Shown: piece by piece, positions 50,131 through 58,943 of the stretch
How positions within the stretch are numbered: position 1 is the first letter of the stretch
Layout of the letters: every line of letters begins with the position of its first letter
Source of the DNA: J051 sp040289295
Lineage (GTDB): Bacteria > Armatimonadota > Fimbriimonadia > Fimbriimonadales > ATM1
Assembly: GCA_040289295.1 (NCBI GenBank)
Contig: PSLA01000006.1
Coordinates: 33,774 to 97,773, forward strand
Direction: 5' to 3'
Length of the DNA stretch: 64,000 bases
The notes under the pieces: generated by a model
Seen by the model: the letters and a program-made list of their open reading frames with translations, nothing else
Databases searched by the model: none
Told to the model about the DNA's origin: nothing
Program-made: the position numbers and the translations under genes

Positions 50131-51267
50131 CTACTTGATTGCAACGCTCACTGCCAGTGCCTGCGCAACAGCCATCCCGTCCGCCTCGGTCGAGTCTTTG
50201 CCAAACGAGAACCGGAGCCCCTCTTGTGCCTCGCTCTCTGATAGCCCAGCAGCAAGCAGCACGTGCGACGGTTCGATGCTGCCGCTGCTGCACGCGGCGC
50301 CCGAGCTCGCGGCGACGCCTCGCTGGTCGAGGTTGATGAGAACCGCGTCTGCCCTCCGCCCAGGAAACCGCAAATGCGCGTGACCCGGCAGCACGCGCGA
50401 CCAATCCGGCGTTGTGAACATTACGCCGCCAACCCGCGCGATTGCCGTGGCGAATGCGTCCCGCGCCGCACGCATGCGCTCCGCCCGCCCACTGTCTTGC
50501 AGCGCAAGCCGTGCCGCCTCGGCGAATCCGACGATTCCAGCGACGCTCTCGGTGCCCGCCCGCATCTCCCGTTCCTGACCGCCTCCGACGACGATCGGCG
50601 AAAGTTTCACGCCGGCTCGGACAAACAGCGCACCGGCGCCCTTCGGCCCGTACACCTTGTGCGACGAAAGCGAAATCAGGTCCGCCCAGTCGGCTGGTGG
50701 AAGGCGAAACGGAAGCAGGGTAAATGTCTGCACAGCGTCGCAGTGGTACATCACGCCCGCATCTCGACACGCCTCGCCGATGCACTCTGCGTCGTTGATC
50801 GCCCCAGTCTCGTTGTTCGCATGCATCACGGAAACGAGAAGCGTGCGGTCGTCAAGCATCTCGCGCACGGCTTGCACGGATACGCTTGTGTCTTTCTCGC
50901 ACGGAATCAGGTCGACGGAGTAACCAAACGACTCGAGAAGCGGCCGGCACTCGAGGACGCAGTGGTGCTCAACACTTGAAAGAAGAATTCGATTTCGCGT
51001 ACCTCCTCGATGGGCAAGGGCTGCCCCAACAACGGCGAGGTTCGCAGCTTCCGTTCCGCTGGATGTGAAGACTACTTCCCCAGGCAGGCAGTGCAGCGCA
51101 TCAGCCACCGTCTCTCGCGCCTCGTCAACCGCCATCCTCGCTTGCCTCCCCCAGTCGTGCAAGCTGCTCGGGTTACCGAATCTTTCGCGCAGAAACGGCA
51201 GCATCGCCTCGACGACGCGCGGGTCGGTCGGGGTCGTGGCGGCGTGGTCAGCATAGATGCAGCGCAC
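50131..51267 (-). CDS. Cysteine desulfurase (NifS/IscS family)
   Basis: 378 residues, fold-type I PLP enzyme that releases sulfur from cysteine for Fe-S clusters or thio-modification. The N-terminus IYADHAATTPTDPRVVEAML, the PLP site VSVMHANNETGAINDAE, the lysine LISLSSHKVYGPKGAGALFV and the active-site cysteine loop GVAASSGAACSSGSIEPSHV are all present. The cysteine-loop length matches the NifS/IscS class. No Fe-S scaffold or mnmA lies beside it. GTG 51267 has CACAAT seven bases upstream. Confidence 0.93.
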   Translation of the reverse strand: MRCIYADHAATTPTDPRVVEAMLPFLRERFGNPSSLHDWGRQARMAVDEARETVADALHCLPGEVVFTSSGTEAANLAVVGAALAHRGGTRNRILLSSVEHHCVLECRPLLESFGYSVDLIPCEKDTSVSVQAVREMLDDRTLLVSVMHANNETGAINDAECIGEACRDAGVMYHCDAVQTFTLLPFRLPPADWADLISLSSHKVYGPKGAGALFVRAGVKLSPIVVGGGQEREMRAGTESVAGIVGFAEAARLALQDSGRAERMRAARDAFATAIARVGGVMFTTPDWSRVLPGHAHLRFPGRRADAVLINLDQRGVAASSGAACSSGSIEPSHVLLAAGLSESEAQEGLRFSFGKDSTEADGMAVAQALAVSVAIK

Positions 51268-51316
51268 GGTGACTATTGTGTCCGTTTGCCATCTCCGAGC
51301 ATCGCCAACCTACAGG

Positions 51317-51340
51317 GGAGGGCGAGCGTCCTCGCGAGCC
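51317..51340 (-). repeat. Dispersed GC-rich repeat, single copy
   Basis: Contains GGCGAGCGTCCTCGCGAGCC on the plus strand, in the 76-base gap between the cysteine desulfurase and motB genes. Confidence 0.6.
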
Positions 51341-51343
51341 GTT

Positions 51344-52222
51344 CTATTGTGGCTCTTTGCCATCTGCGACCGAGATCCTGTCAGCGAACCGAGGCGTGAT
51401 CGGCCCTTCACCGGCGGAGCCGAGCACCTCGGACTGCTTCCATGTGTAGGGCAATAGAATCGCCACGCGCCGGTTGGTGTAGTGGTACGGATCGTCGGGC
51501 TTGCGCAACCGGTGTGGGCCGAATCCGCGAACGGCAAGGATCCTTTCTTCTTTCACGCCCATACGCACCATCTCAAAGACCACGGCGCGCGCGCGGTCCT
51601 GCGAAAGATAGATGTTGTTGTAGCCTCTCTCCTTGTAGGGTCTTGCGTCGGTGTGCCCGTCCACGATGAACGGCCGGTCGTGCTTAGTAAGCACGCTCGC
51701 CACAGTATCGAAAAGCTGCTTCGCCTCGGGCTTGATTCTCGCGCTACCCGTGTCGAAGAACGCAGTGCCGACGCTTTCGAGGAACTCCAGCATCAGTCCC
51801 TCCTCCGTCGCTTCGATGCTCACCAGTTTCTCCAGCTCGGCGAGGTCGGGGTTCTCCTTCGCGGCGGATTGGATGGCGGTGCGAATCTCTTCGGCGATCC
51901 CACTAAGCTCCGAAATCTCTTCATCCCTCTTCGCGCCATCTTGTTGCTTCTTTTCTTCTTCACCAGGCGACCCCTTCTCCAAGAGGTTCGCGATGCGGTT
52001 CCCGCTGCTTTGCTTCGCGAAGTCGAGGGGGTCCTTAAAGTACCCCGCGATCGCGCTGCGCGTTTCCTGGTCGAGACCGATAATCCACATCACAAGGAAG
52101 AACGCCATCATCGCCGTCATGAAATCGGCGAACGCCACCTTCCAGGATCCGCTATGGCCGCTTTGGCTTCGCTTACGGGCCTTCTTGACAATTATCGGTT
52201 GGCTTGTGCTTTGCTCGCTCAT
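51344..52222 (-). CDS. motB: Flagellar stator protein MotB
   Basis: 292 residues. A cytosolic basic start, a single helix with the proton-binding aspartate (VAFADFMTAMMAFFLVMW), the plug/linker and a C-terminal OmpA-like peptidoglycan-binding domain (IVDGHTDARPYKERGYNNIY, LSQDRARAVVFEMVRMGV, NRRVAILLPY). MotB anchors the stator to the cell wall. No other flagellar genes are in the window. It follows motA by three bases. Confidence 0.94.
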   Translation of the reverse strand: MSEQSTSQPIIVKKARKRSQSGHSGSWKVAFADFMTAMMAFFLVMWIIGLDQETRSAIAGYFKDPLDFAKQSSGNRIANLLEKGSPGEEEKKQQDGAKRDEEISELSGIAEEIRTAIQSAAKENPDLAELEKLVSIEATEEGLMLEFLESVGTAFFDTGSARIKPEAKQLFDTVASVLTKHDRPFIVDGHTDARPYKERGYNNIYLSQDRARAVVFEMVRMGVKEERILAVRGFGPHRLRKPDDPYHYTNRRVAILLPYTWKQSEVLGSAGEGPITPRFADRISVADGKEPQ

Positions 52223-52225
52223 CTG

Positions 52226-53083
52226 CTAAGCGGCGTCCTTCTTGCGCACCTCCGTCTCCATTTCGGTAAACGAAGGTCGGATCTCGGGGTCAATATTGCG
52301 GCGAGCGAATTCAACGCATGTAATCGGGCTTTCACCACGCGCGAAGCTAAAAAGCGCATATCGTATGCAGTGCATGAACTGCACGCGCTGCTTGGCTCTA
52401 TCCAACATCGCCTGGCCGATCGGCCCGACGATGCCATAGGCCAAAAGCACCCCGAGCATCGTTCCCACGAGCGCAGCGGCAACGTGATGGCCGATGCTGG
52501 CGGGATCGCCGCCAATCGAGCCCATTGTGATGATAACACCCAAAACTGCGGCAACGATGCCGAATCCCGGCATTGCATCTCCCGTATGCTGCACAACATG
52601 CGCAGCGTGCGTTACCTCATTCCCAAAAATATCAACGTCTATTTCCATCATCTCCATCAGATCGTGGGGCGCAACGGCGCCGGTGAGCACCACTTTCGTC
52701 GAGTCGGCGAAGAACGCAAGGGCGTGATGATCAGCCAGCAGCTCAGGACACCGCTTAAACAGGTCGCTCTCTTCGGGGCGCTCGATGTGCGACTCGAGCG
52801 CGAGCAGCCCGTCTCTTCGCGCAACGTTGAAGAGGTTGAACATCATCTTCAGCAGGTTCATGTACGCGGCCTTCGTATATGGACTCGGCTTAAGCAGGCC
52901 CATAACCTCCTTCACCAGATGGCCCAAGAACGAGGGCTTGTTGCCCACAAGGATCGAACCCGTTGCGGCGCCGACGATGACGACGATCTCTGCAACCTGA
53001 ATGAGAACGGCGACCTTTCCCCCAGCCATGATAAAGCCGCCCAACACAGCGCCCAGCACAACCAACAGCCCAACGATCAGCAT
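52226..53083 (-). CDS. motA: Flagellar stator protein MotA
   Basis: 285 residues with four helices: an N-terminal pair (LIVGLLVVLGAVLGGFIMAG) and a C-terminal pair including GFGIVAAVLGVIITMGSIGG and GTMLGVLLAYGIVGPIGQAM, which hold the conserved prolines near the proton channel. The cytoplasmic loop interacts with the rotor FliG. The motA-motB order is standard. ATG 53083 lies after a purine-rich AGGGGGG sequence. It is divergent from purA. Confidence 0.95.
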   Translation of the reverse strand: MLIVGLLVVLGAVLGGFIMAGGKVAVLIQVAEIVVIVGAATGSILVGNKPSFLGHLVKEVMGLLKPSPYTKAAYMNLLKMMFNLFNVARRDGLLALESHIERPEESDLFKRCPELLADHHALAFFADSTKVVLTGAVAPHDLMEMMEIDVDIFGNEVTHAAHVVQHTGDAMPGFGIVAAVLGVIITMGSIGGDPASIGHHVAAALVGTMLGVLLAYGIVGPIGQAMLDRAKQRVQFMHCIRYALFSFARGESPITCVEFARRNIDPEIRPSFTEMETEVRKKDAA

Positions 53084-53272
53084 GCGGGCACCCCCCTGCT
53101 GCTCTCATTCATAACGGGATGGAACATCGCTCAACCTGGATTATCGGCACGAATCCCTTTGCTTCGGAGCGCAGCAACCTTCAGCGAGGCTCGGGGTTTA
53201 GCTTTTGGAGTGTGCCACTGATCGCAACAGGCAGCGGGTAGAATTGCCTCTCCCGCATGACGGGGTTCTCTC
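53084..53272. other. Divergent intergenic region between motA and purA
   Basis: The 189 bases hold no gene. TAGAAT is present about 31 bases before the purA ATG (53273). Nothing resembling a sigma-28 flagellar promoter was identified on the motA side. Confidence 0.5.
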
Positions 53273-54559
53273 ATGCCAACTTTAGTTATCGTCGGCGCCC
53301 TTTGGGGCGATGAAGCCAAGGGGAAACTCGTTGACGTCTTGGCTGAGGGCGCCGACTACACGGTGCGCTTCAGCGGCGGCAACAACGCAGGCCACACCGT
53401 CCGCCTGGGCGACAAGTTGTTCCGATTTCACTTGCTTCCTACCGGCTTCCTACGCCCGGGCTGCACCGCGGTCATTGGTGGGGGGATGGTCGTCTGCCCG
53501 AGATCGCTTCTTGAGGAGATCGACGAAATGAGCGCCCTCGCCGGCACCACCGGAAATCTCCTCGTCAGCGGTTCTGCACATGTCGTCATGCCCTGGCACG
53601 AGCGTCTCGACTGCCTTGAAGAAGCGCTGCGGGCACAGGGCATAGGCACGACACGAAAGGGCATCGGGCCAGCCTACGAAGACAAAGCCGGCCGTCGTGG
53701 CATCCGCATGTTCGACTTCGTCCAGCCCGAGCGATTCAGAGAGCGCCTCCGCGAGGTCCTGCCACTCAAAAGAAGGCTCCTAAAAGCGATGGGCGACGAC
53801 AAGGACATGAACGAAGACGCCATCCTGTCCGAGTACCTCCCCCTCGCCGAGCGCGTGCGACCGTACGTCGTCGACACAGGAAGTCTCATCCTCGAGGCGG
53901 CCGCCGCCGGCAAGCGCATCCTGTTCGAAGGTGCACAAGGCGCGATGTTGGATCTCGATTACGGTACCTACCCCTTCGTTACCAGTAGCCATCCTACGTC
54001 GGCCGGCGCTTGCATGGGCACCGGGCTCCCCCCGACGGGGGTCGACAAGGTGTTGGGAGTTTGCGTCGCCTACGCAACTCGGGTCGGCGGCGGCCCGTTC
54101 CCTACCGAGTTGGACGATGAAGTGGGCGACCGAATCCGCCAAACCGGCCGCGAGTTCGGAACCACCACCGGCAGACCCCGGCGATGCGGGTGGCTTGACC
54201 TCGTCGCCCTTCGCTACTCTGCGCAGGCTAACGGCTTTACCGCTCTCGCGGTAACCCGCGTAGACGTCCTCGCCGGGTTCCAAGAGGTTAGCCTCTGCAC
54301 AGCTTATGAACTGGACGGCGAGCGCGTTGAGCGGTTTCCGACCGACACTGCCGCGCTGGCGCGTGTTACGCCAGTCTACGAAACGCTTCCCGGCTGGGAA
54401 GGAAATATCCCCTCGATTCGAACCTACGACGCCCTGCCCGAAGCGCTACATCGATTCCTTGGGCGGATTGAGGAGTTCGTCGGCGTTCCCGTGGCGGTAG
54501 TGAGCACGGGCGCCGACCGCAGCGAAGTTATTCTACGCCGCCCTGAGTTGCTCTGGTAG
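53273..54559 (+). CDS. purA: Adenylosuccinate synthase
   Basis: 428 residues; the GTP-dependent first committed step from IMP to AMP. The N-terminus VIVGALWGDEAKGKLVDVLA carries the P-loop-like motif but reads GDEAKGK rather than the usual GDEGKGK. FSGGNNAGHTVRLGDKLFRF, GTTRKGIGPAYEDKAGRRGI, LDLDYGTYPFVTSSHPTSAG and STGADRSEVI are intact. TAGAAT precedes it. It converges on the metzincin remnant. Confidence 0.96.
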   Translation: MPTLVIVGALWGDEAKGKLVDVLAEGADYTVRFSGGNNAGHTVRLGDKLFRFHLLPTGFLRPGCTAVIGGGMVVCPRSLLEEIDEMSALAGTTGNLLVSGSAHVVMPWHERLDCLEEALRAQGIGTTRKGIGPAYEDKAGRRGIRMFDFVQPERFRERLREVLPLKRRLLKAMGDDKDMNEDAILSEYLPLAERVRPYVVDTGSLILEAAAAGKRILFEGAQGAMLDLDYGTYPFVTSSHPTSAGACMGTGLPPTGVDKVLGVCVAYATRVGGGPFPTELDDEVGDRIRQTGREFGTTTGRPRRCGWLDLVALRYSAQANGFTALAVTRVDVLAGFQEVSLCTAYELDGERVERFPTDTAALARVTPVYETLPGWEGNIPSIRTYDALPEALHRFLGRIEEFVGVPVAVVSTGADRSEVILRRPELLW

Positions 54560-54623
54560 GGCACCTTTTAGCCATGCCGCGATCGGCTGTGTGGCTTTCG
54601 CATTATTTGAAAGGCGCGCCTGC

Positions 54624-55002
54624 CTACCGTCGTGCGGCGAAGGCGGCTTCAAGCGCGGTAATGTCGGCTTCGGTCAGTCGGAACCCATAGCCGCCATCTC
54701 GTTCATAGCGAATGAACGGGCTCATCAACGCGGACGCTTCGTGCTCAACGTGCTCGATGCGGAGCGCATGACCCAACTCGTGCGCAAGAACCAACGCAAG
54801 GTGTTCCAAGTTCTCGACCACGAACACAGTAATACTTTTGAATCCCGATCGTCCCCCCAATGCTCTCGTACCTACCCGCCTCGGAACGCTCGGCTTGTTC
54901 GCGAATGAAAGTTGCCTCAACTCCCTCGCGCGTGGAGTGTCTTTGAGTGCTGTTCCCAGAACTGCAGCCCCACAGCGTAACCAGCAGCACCGGGAATCTC
55001 AT
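54624..55002 (-). CDS. Small lipoprotein-type metzincin protease, frameshifted
   Basis: Two overlapping frames form one short exported protease. The first frame begins with a lipoprotein signal (MRFPVLLVTLWGCSSGNS) and continues EGVEATFIREQAERSEAGRY then ESIGGTIGIQ. The second frame continues ITVFVVENLEHLALVLAHEL with the zinc motif HELGHALRIEH and a Met-turn-like ALMSPF. The frames meet at a run of four T (four A in the coding strand) at 54836-54839; one base fewer restores a 125-residue protein. HExGHxxxxxH is the M10/M12-type metzincin motif. ATG 55002 has TATAAT eight bases upstream. Confidence 0.6.
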
Positions 55003-55010
55003 CGCCACGG

Positions 55011-55016
55011 ATTATA
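55011..55016 (-). promoter_or_regulatory. Leaderless consensus -10 box for the metzincin gene
   Basis: TATAAT on the minus strand, eight bases before ATG 55002. Confidence 0.45.
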
Positions 55017-55185
55017 CGCTGAAATGTCGCAACCTTTCATACCGAGGAGTGTTCACAAGCATTTGGTAAACCGCCTCGGCCCTGACGCCACCGTTCATTT
55101 CAATGGGCGGCTTTGCGCCTCACTTGAGCAACTTTAGGCTGCGACCGAATGTGGGTCGTCACGCTTGTCGCCACTCATTGAAACG
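55017..55185. other. Intergenic region, nothing firm
   Basis: A 37-codon plus-strand frame (55024 to about 55137) is the only open stretch; it has no ribosome site and no known relatives by eye. No RNA or repeat was recognised. Confidence 0.4.
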
Positions 55186-55764
55186 CTACGTCCCCGTATT
55201 GAGGCGGCGACTACCGGGGTCTGTAATGGGAATCTCGGCCAGCCAATCCGGCACCTCGTCGGGCGCATACGATTTCGCGTGGACACGCGCCGCGGCAAAC
55301 AGAGGCACGCCATATTCCACAGGCTCCTCGCTTCGATCCACGAGCACGCCGACGCCCACAATCTCTCCGCCCGCATCGCGGAGCAGACTCATCACCTCGC
55401 GCACGCTCAAGCCGGTCGTAAGAACGTCATCCACCACCAGAACCCGTGAACCACGCGGTAGGTGCGCACCTCGGCGAAGCACGCGACGCTCTCCCTCTCG
55501 CTCAACGTAAAGCGCATGCACGCCCATCTGCCGCGCGACTTCGAACGCAATGATTACGCCCCCCGTTGTGGGGCCTGCGACCAGATCAACGGCTGAATCC
55601 TCAACGCTCTTGGCGATCTCGGCGCAAGCCTGAGAAAGCAACGCGGGGCGTTCGAGAATTCGAAACTTTTCGAAGTACACATCGCTGTGCCTGCCCGACG
55701 AAAGCAAGAAATGCCCACGAAGAATCGCGCCCGCCCCTTCCATCGCACCAATCAGATCAGCCAT
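55186..55764 (-). CDS. pyrE: Orotate phosphoribosyltransferase
   Basis: 192 residues. PyrE joins orotate to PRPP. The N-terminus has GHFLLSSGRHSDVYFEKFRI and LVAGPTTGGVIIAFEVARQM; the PRPP loop is RVLVVDDVLTTGLSVREVMS. The C-terminal segment is VPDWLAEIPITDPGS. It belongs to the subgroup with the SxGRHSxxYxEKFxxL opening. It overlaps the panD stop by 8 bases and is separate from pyrR-pyrB-pyrC. Confidence 0.95.
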   Translation of the reverse strand: MADLIGAMEGAGAILRGHFLLSSGRHSDVYFEKFRILERPALLSQACAEIAKSVEDSAVDLVAGPTTGGVIIAFEVARQMGVHALYVEREGERRVLRRGAHLPRGSRVLVVDDVLTTGLSVREVMSLLRDAGGEIVGVGVLVDRSEEPVEYGVPLFAAARVHAKSYAPDEVPDWLAEIPITDPGSRRLNTGT

Positions 55765-56119
55765 GGCGTGCGAAGGGGGTCAAATCCCTGAGAATCTGGT
55801 TCCTCTCATCCAAAAGTACGATTCGGGGCGTGATCGCCTCGTCGGTCCAAGTGAAAGCCGCGATGATGAGGCGGTCGCCCGGTGCAGCGCAGTGCGCTGC
55901 GGCGCCGTTCAAGCCGATGCACCCGCGCTCGCCTCGAAAAGCGTAAGTCGTGAGGCGCTTCCCATTCTCGACGTTCCAAACGTGCACGTACTCGCCGTCC
56001 TCTAGCCCAACGGCGTTCATCACGTCTGGACAGATTTCGATGCTGCCGACGTAGTCGGCATTCGCGTACGTTACACGCGCGTGGTGAATCTTGGACTTAA
56101 GTAACTTCGTCAGGCGCAT
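55757..56119 (-). CDS. panD: Aspartate 1-decarboxylase
   Basis: 120 residues. PanD makes beta-alanine for pantothenate using a pyruvoyl group formed by self-cleavage between Gly25 and Ser26 (ANADYVGSIEICPDVMNAVG). Also seen are KSKIHHARVT, EYVHVWNVENGKRLTTY and RGCIGLNGAAAHCAAPGDRL. ATG 56119 is the family start; it lies 23 bases inside the ccmF gene, so the ccmE-ccmF-panD-pyrE run is translationally linked. Confidence 0.96.
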   Translation of the reverse strand: MRLTKLLKSKIHHARVTYANADYVGSIEICPDVMNAVGLEDGEYVHVWNVENGKRLTTYAFRGERGCIGLNGAAAHCAAPGDRLIIAAFTWTDEAITPRIVLLDERNQILRDLTPFARHG

Positions 56120-58475
56120 CGGTCGGCTTAGGCGCCCTCCGCCCGACTTGACGGATGGCGAGGACGCCTCCAACCGTCATGATACCCGCGCCCAGCCACA
56201 CCAGGCCGGTCAAAGGCTTGAAGAATAGTTGAGTATAGACGTATGGCTCCTGGAAGTCGAGCCTCAAGGTCGCCTCTTGCGTTCCCGCGTCAATCCGCTC
56301 AAGCACTGCTAGAAAGTCAACGCCCACTCTGGCACCCTGCCGCTCCATGCCGCTCTTCGTCAGCACCAGTTGCGGGTTGGCATTGAATTCCCTGCCCTCA
56401 TAAGAAACGACGAGCTGCGCGCCGAACTTCGCTCCGGGTTTGCCCGGCTCGCCCTCGCGTGTGGCTGCAACGTACTTCACTTGAATCTGTCCGCCCTCGA
56501 ACTCCTTCACCTCTCCCGGTTCCATGGTGAACTCACCTACAAACTCGCTTGACGGTTCTCCGATGGCGAGATACAGGTCGTACAGGGTCGCGCGCTTGAT
56601 GTACGGCCGAGTTACCGGCCGCAACTCGCCTCGAAGTAACGCAGCCATCCGCTCGTAGAAGAACACTGGCTCGGCAGTCCATGAGTGAAAGCGATCGTTC
56701 AGCGACTCCAGCCGAATTGGTATCGTGCTCTCCGGCGAAAAGACCTCCTCATGACTCGGGAGACGGTCAAGCATAGCGAGGTACCTCGCAGGGCCGATGA
56801 CGAGTTGCTGCGGGTGCGAAGGAGTGATCACCGCCGTAGCGGACTTCTCGAACGCGCGCGACACGACCAGCCCCAACAGCAGCACCGCGACGCCGATGTG
56901 CGTAAGGAAACCCGCCCATCCGCCAGACTTTGCCCGCAGCCTTTCAATCAGGCGCCACGTGTTGCCCGTAATCGCGAACACGGTTGTGAAGATGAGAAGG
57001 AAGAAGAGCAGCAGTTCGGGCTTACGGAAGATTTGTTGAAACAGCGGCAAGGACTCTTGCTGCGTCGGCGCGTCCATCGTCAGTCCCGAAAAAACAAGTC
57101 CCATCGCGACAACGCCGAACAGAAGGACTGCAACCAGGAACACGTTCGCCACTTGTCCCCATCGCCCCGAGCGCGTTTGCTTCCACCCAAGGAACGGCAC
57201 AATCGCCAGCAGCAGCGTCGCCAGCATGTAGGGCACGGCGGTGAAGCGGTTGTACTCCCCTTCGGCGACGACTTGAGCCGACCCGCCCCCCAGCGCTGAA
57301 AAGAACGGGCGGGACATGCCAGCTCCAGCGATAACCGCGATGAGATACAGAAGCAGCACTCCGGACGTCATTCCCCAGCCGCGTGATCCAGGCGGCCGAC
57401 TAGGCGGCGCCTCACCCTTCTTGAAAGCGAGCACCGAAAGCGCCAACGTGCCGAGAAAGGTCGCAATCACGATGCCAGCGAGCACGCCATGCGCGCCCTC
57501 GGTCATCTTCGCAAAGCTGTGAACGCTAACGTTCACCAACGCCCCGCTTCGTGTCAGGTACGTACCATAAACGAATGTGAGGAACGGCACCAAACCGAGC
57601 ACCACAGTCCACCTGGACGCAACGCCTCGATTCGCGGTGAGGTACAGCATGTGCACGAGCGCGGCGCACGTCAGGAACGGCACCAGGCTGACGTTCTCCA
57701 CGGGATCCCACGCCCAGAACCCTCCCCAGCCGAGCGTCTCGTACGCCCAGAGTCCACCCATCGTTAGCCCAACGCCCAGAAACAGCATTGAAAAAACTGC
57801 CCACGGTCGGACGCGCAGCACCCAGTCCTTGCGATCCCCAGCAATCGCGGCAGCCGCAGCCCAGCAAAACAACGCGAGCAGACTGCCGAAACCGATAAAG
57901 ATGACCCACGGATGAATCGCCATCCAGTAGTTCTGCAGCACAGGGTTCAAACCTGAACCTGTCGGCGGCATATGAATCCGCCCTTGCGCGTCCACCAACT
58001 CGCCCGGAATACGGAATGGCGACTGATACGCCACAATCGCAAGCATCGCGGCGAGGAACAAACCGGCAATAACTACGTACGAGCGATGCAGGGGGCTGAC
58101 ACGTCGAAGCGCCAGCACGGCAAACACCGCGCTCATCATAACCCAAAGCAAAAAACTCCCCTCTTGAGCCGCCCACGCCGCGCTGAAGCGATACACAGTC
58201 GGCATGTCACGCGTCGTGTTGTTGAAAACGTAAAGGTACTGATACTGCTGACCCAACAGCAGTATGATGAGGCACGCCATCACGAGCACAACCGCGCCAG
58301 CGCCTGCTCCCATCGCCCAGAAACTCAACCGTCGCGCGCGCTCTCCTCGACCAAACAGCGGGGCCAACGCCGCGACCGCGAATAGTCCGATCCCAAAGAA
58401 AACAAGACCCCGCCCGACCGTCCCGACGGTAAAGCCCCATGCGGGCGCCAGGGGAAAACTTTCGAGAGTGTCCAC
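56097..58475 (-). CDS. ccmF: Cytochrome c maturation protein CcmF (haem lyase)
   Basis: 792 residues with about fifteen helices. The tryptophan-rich haem-handling WWD motif reads ETLGWGGFWAWDPVENVSLV, with flanking histidines in YWMAIHPWVIFIGFG and in the C-terminal half; FVYGTYLTRSGALVNVSVHS is also typical. CcmF transfers haem from CcmE to apocytochrome c on the periplasmic side. The C-terminal third is a soluble domain ending in a last helix (GLVWLGAGIMTVGGVLAIRQ). ccmE lies 4 bases upstream. Confidence 0.95.
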   Translation of the reverse strand: MDTLESFPLAPAWGFTVGTVGRGLVFFGIGLFAVAALAPLFGRGERARRLSFWAMGAGAGAVVLVMACLIILLLGQQYQYLYVFNNTTRDMPTVYRFSAAWAAQEGSFLLWVMMSAVFAVLALRRVSPLHRSYVVIAGLFLAAMLAIVAYQSPFRIPGELVDAQGRIHMPPTGSGLNPVLQNYWMAIHPWVIFIGFGSLLALFCWAAAAAIAGDRKDWVLRVRPWAVFSMLFLGVGLTMGGLWAYETLGWGGFWAWDPVENVSLVPFLTCAALVHMLYLTANRGVASRWTVVLGLVPFLTFVYGTYLTRSGALVNVSVHSFAKMTEGAHGVLAGIVIATFLGTLALSVLAFKKGEAPPSRPPGSRGWGMTSGVLLLYLIAVIAGAGMSRPFFSALGGGSAQVVAEGEYNRFTAVPYMLATLLLAIVPFLGWKQTRSGRWGQVANVFLVAVLLFGVVAMGLVFSGLTMDAPTQQESLPLFQQIFRKPELLLFFLLIFTTVFAITGNTWRLIERLRAKSGGWAGFLTHIGVAVLLLGLVVSRAFEKSATAVITPSHPQQLVIGPARYLAMLDRLPSHEEVFSPESTIPIRLESLNDRFHSWTAEPVFFYERMAALLRGELRPVTRPYIKRATLYDLYLAIGEPSSEFVGEFTMEPGEVKEFEGGQIQVKYVAATREGEPGKPGAKFGAQLVVSYEGREFNANPQLVLTKSGMERQGARVGVDFLAVLERIDAGTQEATLRLDFQEPYVYTQLFFKPLTGLVWLGAGIMTVGGVLAIRQVGRRAPKPTDAPDEVT

Positions 58476-58479
58476 AATG

Positions 58480-58848
58480 CTACTTCGCTGCCTCGTATTT
58501 ACTCGGACACTGGGTCCTCAGCTCGTCAGCCACGAACACACCGTCCCAGTACTGCCCGGAAACGGACGCTTTGGGTGCCATGTCAAAGTTCCCCGGCTTC
58601 GCCTTGCCATAACGTACACGGAGGCGCTCGCCATGCTCGTCAATCAGGTCGAACTCGAACGCCCCCATGCCAAGGCTCATTCTGACCGAGGAATGGTCAA
58701 TTTCGCCGGCAACGTGCACGCGCTTGCCCGGATTGGCAGCAGCCTCCCTTGCCGACACGTACGGGCTGGCCGACGAGAGGAACGCATACAGAGTCATCCC
58801 CACGCCGGCAATTGCCACAACGATTGCCAGAATAGCGCCAAACTTCAT
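58480..58848 (-). CDS. ccmE: Cytochrome c maturation haem chaperone CcmE (CxxxY variant)
   Basis: 122 residues with one N-terminal helix and an OB-fold: GKRVHVAGEIDHSSVRMSLG, FEFDLIDEHGERLRVRYG, VSGQYWDGVFVADELRTQ. In Escherichia coli the haem is bound covalently by His130 in HxxxY; here the segment is CPSKY (Cys114-Tyr118), the CxxxY form known from archaea and some other bacteria. ATG 58848 is preferred because TAGAAT overlaps an ATG fifteen bases upstream. Confidence 0.9.
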   Translation of the reverse strand: MKFGAILAIVVAIAGVGMTLYAFLSSASPYVSAREAAANPGKRVHVAGEIDHSSVRMSLGMGAFEFDLIDEHGERLRVRYGKAKPGNFDMAPKASVSGQYWDGVFVADELRTQCPSKYEAAK

Positions 58849-58943
58849 TCTTCGCACTCGCATTCTATCCGTTCCGCGCTGGTAAACTGTGGAACGACTC
58901 GCCCTCGGAGGGCGTTTCCAACATACAGTACGCCAAAATCTCG

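Noticed and set aside
55024..55137. 37-codon plus-strand open frame between the metzincin and pyrE genes
   Set aside because: No ribosome site, no recognisable product, and it starts within the promoter area of the opposite gene.
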